Origin: Boswellia sacra | Lineage: Eukaryota > Streptophyta > Magnoliopsida > Sapindales > Burseraceae | DNA: 64,000 nt | Assembly: GCA_013180625.2 (NCBI GenBank) | Contig: SNVD02001362.1 | Location: forward strand, 186,001 to 250,000 | Reading direction: 5' to 3' | Shown here: in pieces, positions 48,676 to 64,000 of the stretch | Position numbering within the stretch: position 1 is the first letter of the stretch | How the letters are laid out: every line of letters starts with the position of its first letter | Made by a program: the position numbers and the translations under genes | Notes under the pieces: generated by a model | Database searches by the model: none | What the model saw: the letters and a program-made list of their open reading frames with translations, nothing else | What the model was told of the DNA's origin: nothing

Positions 48676-50405
48676 GACTTTCTGTCTTTGAAGGACCTGG
48701 GAATGCCTTTGGAAGGTAATCTAGGTCAGTTTGAGTTTTGGCATCATGAATTGCGAAGGAATGTCATTTTAGTACTGGTAAAGCACGGCAGTAGCTCGAA
48801 ATTTTACTGATCTACCTGTCAAGGTATTATTGATGCTTAAATCATGACTGTTGTAGATGTCTACTGTAACCGGTTGGTTCTTGACCCTACTTCCTATATA
48901 CAAATTAAGGATTATCAGCAAACATAGAGAATATCCAAAGAGCCAGATAGTCTGACTGAAAATCACTGGTAGAGCTTCCTTTATGCGTGGTATTCCAGTC
49001 CATTGTGTGAAACAAATGATGAATTAACGTGAAATAGATGGCAGTGGTGTTTTTCTAGGATGAGAAGCTCTTATGTTAATTTTTAGAAGCCAGATGTGAA
49101 TGCTTCAAATGATATATGGTTTGAAGACATTGGGAAGTGTTGATAAAAATCAGATTCAGGTATTATTACCTTGTGGCAGAAAATAAGTGTGCGAAAAGAG
49201 AGAAGGAAGTGCACCATTAGGCTTGCATTGTGGGAAGATAGATTGGCTAGATCATCTGCTGGGTGTGAGCCCTGGATGATGATGATGGAGTGGTACTGAA
49301 GTTATGGCCTAATGACAGTAGAAGACACATCCTAGCAGTTGGAACATGTAATGAAAATGCAACAAATAATGAATGTTTCGGTCGCAGACAATGTCAATGG
49401 GAAACTCTGGTGTTGAGTGTTGGTATGTTGATCTACAGTGGCCTTGTAGTTCTGTGCAACATGTGCATAGCATGCAGTCGGTCATTGTTTAATTGCAGTA
49501 TATTAATGTGTCCTAAGATACATCTCCTATTGAAGATACCAGTTCTAACTTAATTGTGAAGCACAACTCAGCTATAAAATTCTCAATGCCCTATAAGATA
49601 TTTGTGATTTGGTCGGCCTGATTGTTTATTACTAGTTTATGCTAGTCAAACCACGCCCTTGCTCTTATTAATATCTTTAATAATGGATGGTTGACGAGTT
49701 ATTGTTTTGACAAGCACACGCATTGCTCTAGGCTCCAGCCTTATCAGATGAGCATGTTCACTGCACGTGTTGCATGTCTTTGCCCATCGGCAATGTAATG
49801 GTAAGAAATCCAAGACAATCAGAATTTTCATCTATTACTGAGATAAAATGCAAATTATATCTGGCTGTGGCGCCTGTCTCTTTGTTGGCCCCTAACACTG
49901 TAAATGGGTGACTAAAACTAGTCCTTCAGCCTCCATCTCTCTGTACAAAACAGAAGAGGTGGTCTGGGTCTGGTATTATATATTTGTCAATTAGGCTTTT
50001 CGTTAATATACATGCATGATTTCATGTATTAGAATAACTAACTATAAGTTACATGGAAAAGTAAGCAAGCGGCTATGGTTGTACCGTGTTAGCGTGAGGA
50101 GTGAGGACTAACAAATAAATAAGATTGATGAGTTATATAATATAATATAATTAATCATCGAATTGGGGTTAATATAAAATAGAAGACTGAGTGAATGTGG
50201 GGTCGGCGCCGGCCCTGCACTTCCGCCGAATTCAAAGTTCGATAACGACCCATGAAATAGTATAAATGTTTGAAACAAACCCTTGTTAAAAGTCAAAAGC
50301 TTACTTAATACCAAGTCTAATGCACTGCAAGTTAAAGGAAGAATATGAATATATATGATTATAAAACTCTTTGACTCAGGTCCATCATGGGTGGGTTGGT
50401 TATTA

Positions 50406-50413
50406 TATATAAG
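50406..50413 (+). promoter_or_regulatory. TATA box of the RING-H2 gene
   Basis: TATATAAG lies 96 bases upstream of the start codon chosen for the RING gene, a normal plant spacing. Confidence 0.5.
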
Positions 50414-50501
50414 GAGTTCGTCTTCCACCTTGTTCACAATCAGTGTATATCACAGACAAAAAGTTTCAGTAGTCTTCACAGAACACAAGACACTTAGTAA
50501 A

Positions 50502-50903
50502 ATGATTTGTTTGGTGTATTCTCAGCCTGCACGTTTGTGCATGGCTACCCTTTTTTTCTACATTTGTATTTTGACTCCATTACTCCAAGTTAAGGCAGCC
50601 CTTCTGCAGAGACTGATCAGCATATTTCTTTTCACGTCGCAAGCCCAGGAGGTTGATCATGAGGTGACAGCATACCTTTCAGTGACAAGGTTTGGAGATT
50701 TGGAAATAGAGAGGGAAGTGGAAAGCTGCTCCATTTGCTTGGTGGAGTTTGAGACGGAAGATGTAGTGAGCCGACTGTCTCGATGTGGCCACGCATTCCA
50801 CATGGATTGCATGGAGAGGTGGATAGATTGTAATCAGTTTACATGCCCACTCTGTAGGTCGTTTCTGCTTGTAAATCTTAAATCTCCCCCATTAATTAAA
50901 TAA
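50502..50903 (+). CDS. Small RING-H2 zinc-finger protein (probable E3 ubiquitin ligase)
   Basis: A single exon of 133 residues from the ATG at 50502, which follows a TATA box at normal distance. The open frame extends upstream to an earlier ATG at 50355, but that lies before the TATA box. A hydrophobic N-terminal segment (about 13-48, LCMATLFFYICILTPLLQV onward) could be a membrane anchor. The C-terminal RING-H2 finger is complete: CSICLVEF, then RLSRCGHAFHMDCMERWI and CPLCRSF, with a Trp in the position typical of E2-binding RING-H2 domains. It would transfer ubiquitin from an E2 to unknown substrates. The location beside the PPR/mTERF6 pair matches the small RING gene At4g38140 of Arabidopsis. 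It also resembles the RHA/XERICO group, and the substrate is unknown. Confidence 0.85.
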   Translation: MICLVYSQPARLCMATLFFYICILTPLLQVKAALLQRLISIFLFTSQAQEVDHEVTAYLSVTRFGDLEIEREVESCSICLVEFETEDVVSRLSRCGHAFHMDCMERWIDCNQFTCPLCRSFLLVNLKSPPLIK

Positions 50904-51433
50904 ATAAATTATACTACTTTGCTTTTGTAATTAGTTGTAAGGCCATCAAAATATATCCATTTATCATTATACATGATGTATATTTGAGGGAGAGGGAGAG
51001 GGAGAGGGAACTAGCTTCCAATTTGCGATGAAGCATTTAGTGTACTGTGATGAATTATTGTTATATATGCTGTTTAGGGTAATTAATGAAAACAGCCAGA
51101 AGTGTAATTTGGCCAGATTTTCTTTTGTTTGGTGTAATAAATAAATAAATAGCCAAATTCAACGAAGAATGAATCCATCCAATACAAGTTCCATGCTAGA
51201 TTAAAATCCGTGTCCCTGTGTTTGTGTTTATGCGCGATTAATCATGGGCTGGGCTGAACTTTGAAATGGGTTGGGCTTTTCCTGACTCATAAACGAGGCC
51301 CATTCCAAACTTGGGCTACAAAATGTATAGATAATATAAATATAATTCGTCGTCGTCCAAGTCTGATCGAGTCATCGAGATCAGAGGGGCAGGGCAGAGC
51401 AGAGCGGAATTGGAGTTGGAATTTTCGTCAGTC
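50904..51433. other. Intergenic region, RING 3' UTR to AP-1 sigma leader
   Basis: Short spacer with a GGGAGA hexamer repeat (50988..51008) and AATAAATAAATAAAT runs. The right end is the 5' UTR of the sigma-adaptin gene. No gene is supported. Confidence 0.65.
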
Positions 51434-53471
51434 ATGGTAAACCGAATCCGTCCTTATCTTCGTTATACTGTAACTCATCTTCTAAGTAGGAGTAGCTTGC
51501 ATTAATGGAAGATCCATCCACCTGATTTCTTTCTTTTGCTCCAAATGATGATAACGCTACGTTAGATCTGGTTTTGTCTTCATTGGTTTTCCATTTATTA
51601 CGGTTAGTATCAATCACTCGGTGACGTTCAAGTTGAAGACCTTCTGCAATTAAAATTCTGTTACTTTTAGCTCAGGAATATTGTTTTTTCATTTTAACAA
51701 GCTTAGGCATTTAGCTACCCTTTTCTTGTGCTTTAGCTTGAGCTTGACGTATTCAGACGTATGATCAATTTGGCTATAGTTCTATATAAAACCTAATATT
51801 GTTTGTAAATGACAAGAATGATGAGATCAAAAAAGAGTTAATTTCAGGGACTTATTTAGAGTTTAAATGTCAGGTTGGGTTCGCCAGGCTATTATCTTTG
51901 TTTCTTCAAAGGTCTCATTAAATTTTATGCTTTTTAACTGAAATGGCTAACTACGAATTCCAATTAGATCCAGGAAGTGGTTACTGGAGTTTTCTGCTTG
52001 TAAATGTAAATGTTCATGCTGCATAAGCAAAGAGATGCCTTGCTAATACCTATGACAGTATAAGTGTGATGCATCTTTATCTTCTTTATTTTTTGATTCA
52101 CCTAAATGACGGTAACCTTAAAGTGCCGCTGTTTTATGATTTTTGATCCTGGGTGCACATGCAGATTCACTTTGTGCTTCTCATTAGTCGACAAGGAAAA
52201 GTCAGGTTGACAAAATGGTATATTCCTTATACTCAAAAGGAAAGAGCTAAGGTATCACTTTCAAATGCTTTTAACTGAGATCTTTCCTCCTTGGGTTTTA
52301 AAATTTTTGTCAGTGGACTATCTAATCTTAACATCATTCATTCTGGTACCATTTTCTAAACTTCTTGTAATGATTAAACTGATTTTTGTTCTTGAAACTG
52401 CCACTATTTCTGATAAGGTCATTCGAGAGCTGAGTGGAGTAATTCTGACACGAGGACCGAAGCTCTGTAATTTTGTGGAATGGAGAGGATACAAGGTTGT
52501 TTATAAAAGGTATTGCAGCAATAAAAACTGTTTGCAGTTATGCTGAAAGAAAGACTTGTTCAATGAATATGCTTCACCATCATAGTGATGATCAACTGAG
52601 TTGGATACACTGAATTTCTGTTGCAGATATGCTAGCCTATACTTCTGCATGTGCGTTGATCAGGATGATAACGAATTAGAAATCCTTGAAATAATTCATC
52701 ATTATGTTGAGATTCTTGACCGATACTTTGGCAGTGTGAGTGGAATTGACTCTTATTTATGATATCAATAAGTGTGTTAACATGCATGTCTCCATTTGTT
52801 TGGGATAAAAATTGATTATTGTGATAATTTTCTTCCTTTCAGGTCTGTGAGCTGGACTTGATCTTCAACTTTCATAAGGTATATTTCATTGGGCTTGTTT
52901 GCAGTTGGGAATTCTTTTTTTCCCAAAAGTTTTCATCATGGTTTGATGCAATAAGGAGCTGACCAAATGTATCTCTGTCATTAAAACCCTTTCTTCCCTT
53001 GTTTACTCACCACAACCCACCGTACCTGTTCTCATAAAAAAATACAATTTAAATGGATACTTGTTAAAGGTTTATATGAGGGGGGAATTCGATTTCTGTA
53101 CCGCTTGCTCTCACGCTAGAAGAACTCATTGTCCCCCCTTGGTGACAATAGTTAAAGCCCATTTTACTAATTTAGCAAAATGGGATGTTAAAGTCTGTGC
53201 CTTCGCTAAAATGCTTACTGCTGTTTGCATTGTAGGCTTATTATATTTTGGATGAGCTCTTGATTGCTGGTGAACTTCAAGAGTCGAGTAAGAAAACAGT
53301 CGCACGGCTAATAGCTGCCCAGGTATGGTTTCTTTTTCTAGGTCTCAATGCCTTTTGGTTGTTAGTTCCTCATGTATATCGTATTTTTTTATGTTGTAGG
53401 ATTCGCTTGTGGAGACTGCAAAGGAGCAGGCGAGTTCAATAAGTAATATAATCGCACAGGCCACTAAATAG
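51434..53471 (+). CDS. AAP19-1: AP-1 complex small subunit sigma (clathrin adaptor)
   Basis: Seven coding exons: 51434..51436, 52165..52251, 52418..52509, 52627..52735, 52843..52878, 53236..53322 and 53400..53471. The first exon contributes only the ATG, directly followed by GTAAAC. The phases close and give 161 residues, the standard size. The protein is [19 protein letters not shown], then [60 protein letters not shown] and [19 protein letters not shown]. These are hallmarks of the AP-1/AP-2 small chain (longin-like fold), and the [13 protein letters not shown] wording fits AP-1. It forms the AP-1 adaptor with gamma, beta and mu chains at the trans-Golgi/early endosome and recruits clathrin and dileucine-motif cargo. 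The gene is convergent with PHOT2. Arabidopsis At2g17380 (AP19-1), next to HMG2, is the likely counterpart. Confidence 0.95.
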
Positions 53472-54466
53472 AGTATGACAATTGTAATTGTGTAATGTTT
53501 TGGTTGAGTTTGAAGTGCTTTTTATTTAATTTTTGGTCATTTCCTTATCAAGAGCTGATTGCACATTAGAGATGTACTTTCAAGAATTATACTGCTGGTT
53601 GTATGTCATATGGTCATTTGAAATATTTTGCTGATGCGCAGAAAATCAAAGCTTTTTTTGTGTAGAGACACTATGTTCATTTTCATGTATTTTTTGATGT
53701 GGTTTGCAGAGCAAAAAGGCTTATGGTACGTTTTATTTTATTATATTTTTAAAATTAAACCAGTGGCCATTACTAACAATAGATTTTGTTAGTAAGAGAT
53801 ATGATCTCGACTAAGCTGGATATATCATCTGTTCCTTTCTAGCAATAGTGGTATCCACCTGTTTTAAGTAACAAATGGCATCATAGAAATTATAAGCAGA
53901 GGTACTATTGAGAGATGAGGATGGTGATGGCAGAAATTATGTTCCATTGGTTTTATGGATTGGGGTTGGGAACGGTTTTCATCGCATTTTAAAGGATGGA
54001 GATTGGTTAGCTAGGTATCAGGTATTATATTAAGTCCTCATTAGGCTATTGTAATGCTCAAGCTGCGGTTAAAGACAGAGAGACAGTGGGAAAGAGGAAA
54101 AGAGAGTTGGAAGAACATGTCTTCACTGATTAGATAAAAGCCAGCGATCTACAAAAACAAGTAAAATAATCACAAAATGTAGGGGAGAAGCAATGGCTCA
54201 TAATACATGAACATGATAGATGGTCTATTAAGAGTCTGATACCTAATCAAATGACAAACATGCATTGGGACGAATCGTTCGTTTGTCTCAACGTGGTTAT
54301 TAATAATCTTGTGCTTCTAATTCTAAGCCAAGGCAGGCTTATATACTGGGGAATTAGTAGGATCACGTCTTGTCCATCATTTACAGCCGTGGCTATATCA
54401 TATTTTGTACGTAGTCCTCAAATGAATTACGAAAAAGTCGTTTGACAATATTAACAATATGAACCG
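53472..54466. other. Convergent intergenic space, AP-1 sigma to PHOT2
   Basis: About 1 kb of tail-to-tail 3' sequence. Nothing beyond AT-rich UTR-like sequence is seen. Confidence 0.65.
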
Positions 54467-63651
<9,185 letters not shown>

Positions 63652-64000
63652 CTGTAAAATTGACGAAGCAAATCAAAATTGTACCAGTATTGTTGATGTG
63701 GAACACATCATAAAATTCATGAAAATATTATTAATTATATACATATATACACGTATATATTTTTAACAAATTCTATGTTGATTCACATAAAAGAAATTGG
63801 CATTAAATATACTGCAAGTATGAGAAGATAGCTCCACTGATTCAAATCAAACAAAATGACAATATATTTACTTCATGTATGAACAAATAGCATATGCTGA
63901 GTCATCAAATAACATGATATTGAATTTACCATGAGGATAATAATTTTAGCAATGAAAGATATCTATAGCCTAAAATGCCAAAATTTATTACCATCCATAT
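63652..64000. other. PHOT2 intron at the window edge
   Basis: Directly upstream of the first visible LOV2 exon. AT-rich, with no stretch that codes for the GRNCR end of the preceding LOV2 exon, so it is read as intron running off the window. Confidence 0.6.

Larger units (their letters stand above)
47784..50501. other. Intergenic region between the PPR and RING genes
   Basis: 2.7 kb with no supported gene; the scattered 60-90-codon frames overlap on both strands and lack signatures. A 36-39 bp tandem duplication lies at 48601..48675. The RING promoter with a TATA box is at the right end. Confidence 0.65.

Noticed and set aside
50355..50501. Longer start for the RING gene
   Set aside because: The upstream ATG precedes the TATA box at 50406, so it is probably not transcribed.

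Overview
This is nuclear DNA from a flowering plant, probably a woody eudicot of the rosid group. The genes have GT-AG introns with T-rich acceptors, the intergenic DNA is very AT-rich with many TA/CT/CA microsatellites, and every recognisable protein belongs to a plant family. The species cannot be fixed from the window. No rRNA, tRNA, CRISPR array, organellar or viral segment was seen.

Layout, left to right: the 3' end of an ARF-GEF gene (BIG5-like, +, cut by the window edge); HMG-CoA reductase (+); a 7 kb AT-rich gap holding a small DNA transposon inside a tandem duplication; an intronless AT-hook (AHL29/SOB3-like) gene (+); a CSLD1/CSLD4-type cellulose-synthase-like gene (+, 6 exons); an ARID plus HSP20-like gene (ARID5-like, -, 12 coding exons); two neighbouring domesticated-transposase regulators, FRS9-like and FRS5-like (both -); a DC1-domain gene (+); an L-type lectin receptor kinase (+, one intron); mTERF6 (-) head-to-head with a small PPR gene (+); a RING-H2 gene (+); the AP-1 sigma adaptin (+, 7 coding exons, the first coding only the start Met); and the 3' part of phototropin 2 (-, 14 coding exons seen), cut by the right edge inside LOV2.

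I joined exons by reading splice sites and checking reading phase; all multi-exon models close in frame. Several genes (ARID, AP-1 sigma, PHOT2) are mostly made of exons too short to stand out as open frames.

The genes do not form an operon or a gene cluster with a common product. Several act in light-dependent growth: HMGR makes isoprenoid precursors, AHL29/SOB3 represses hypocotyl growth in light, FRS9/FRS5 descend from the FHY3/FAR1 phytochrome A family, and PHOT2 is a blue-light receptor. This looks like coincidence. The stronger signal is gene order. As I recall Arabidopsis locus numbers, neighbours here map alternately to At1g76490-510 (HMG1, AHL29, ARID5) and At4g38140-190 (RING, PPR, mTERF6, FRS9, FRS5, CSLD4), with HMGR/AP-1 sigma also paired at At2g17370-380. 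The window therefore looks like an unfractionated ancestral block. No clearly new biological system was found. The most interesting items are this block, the FRS9-like gene that lacks its DNA-binding domain and a catalytic-type His, and the transposon insertion with its preserved empty-site copy.
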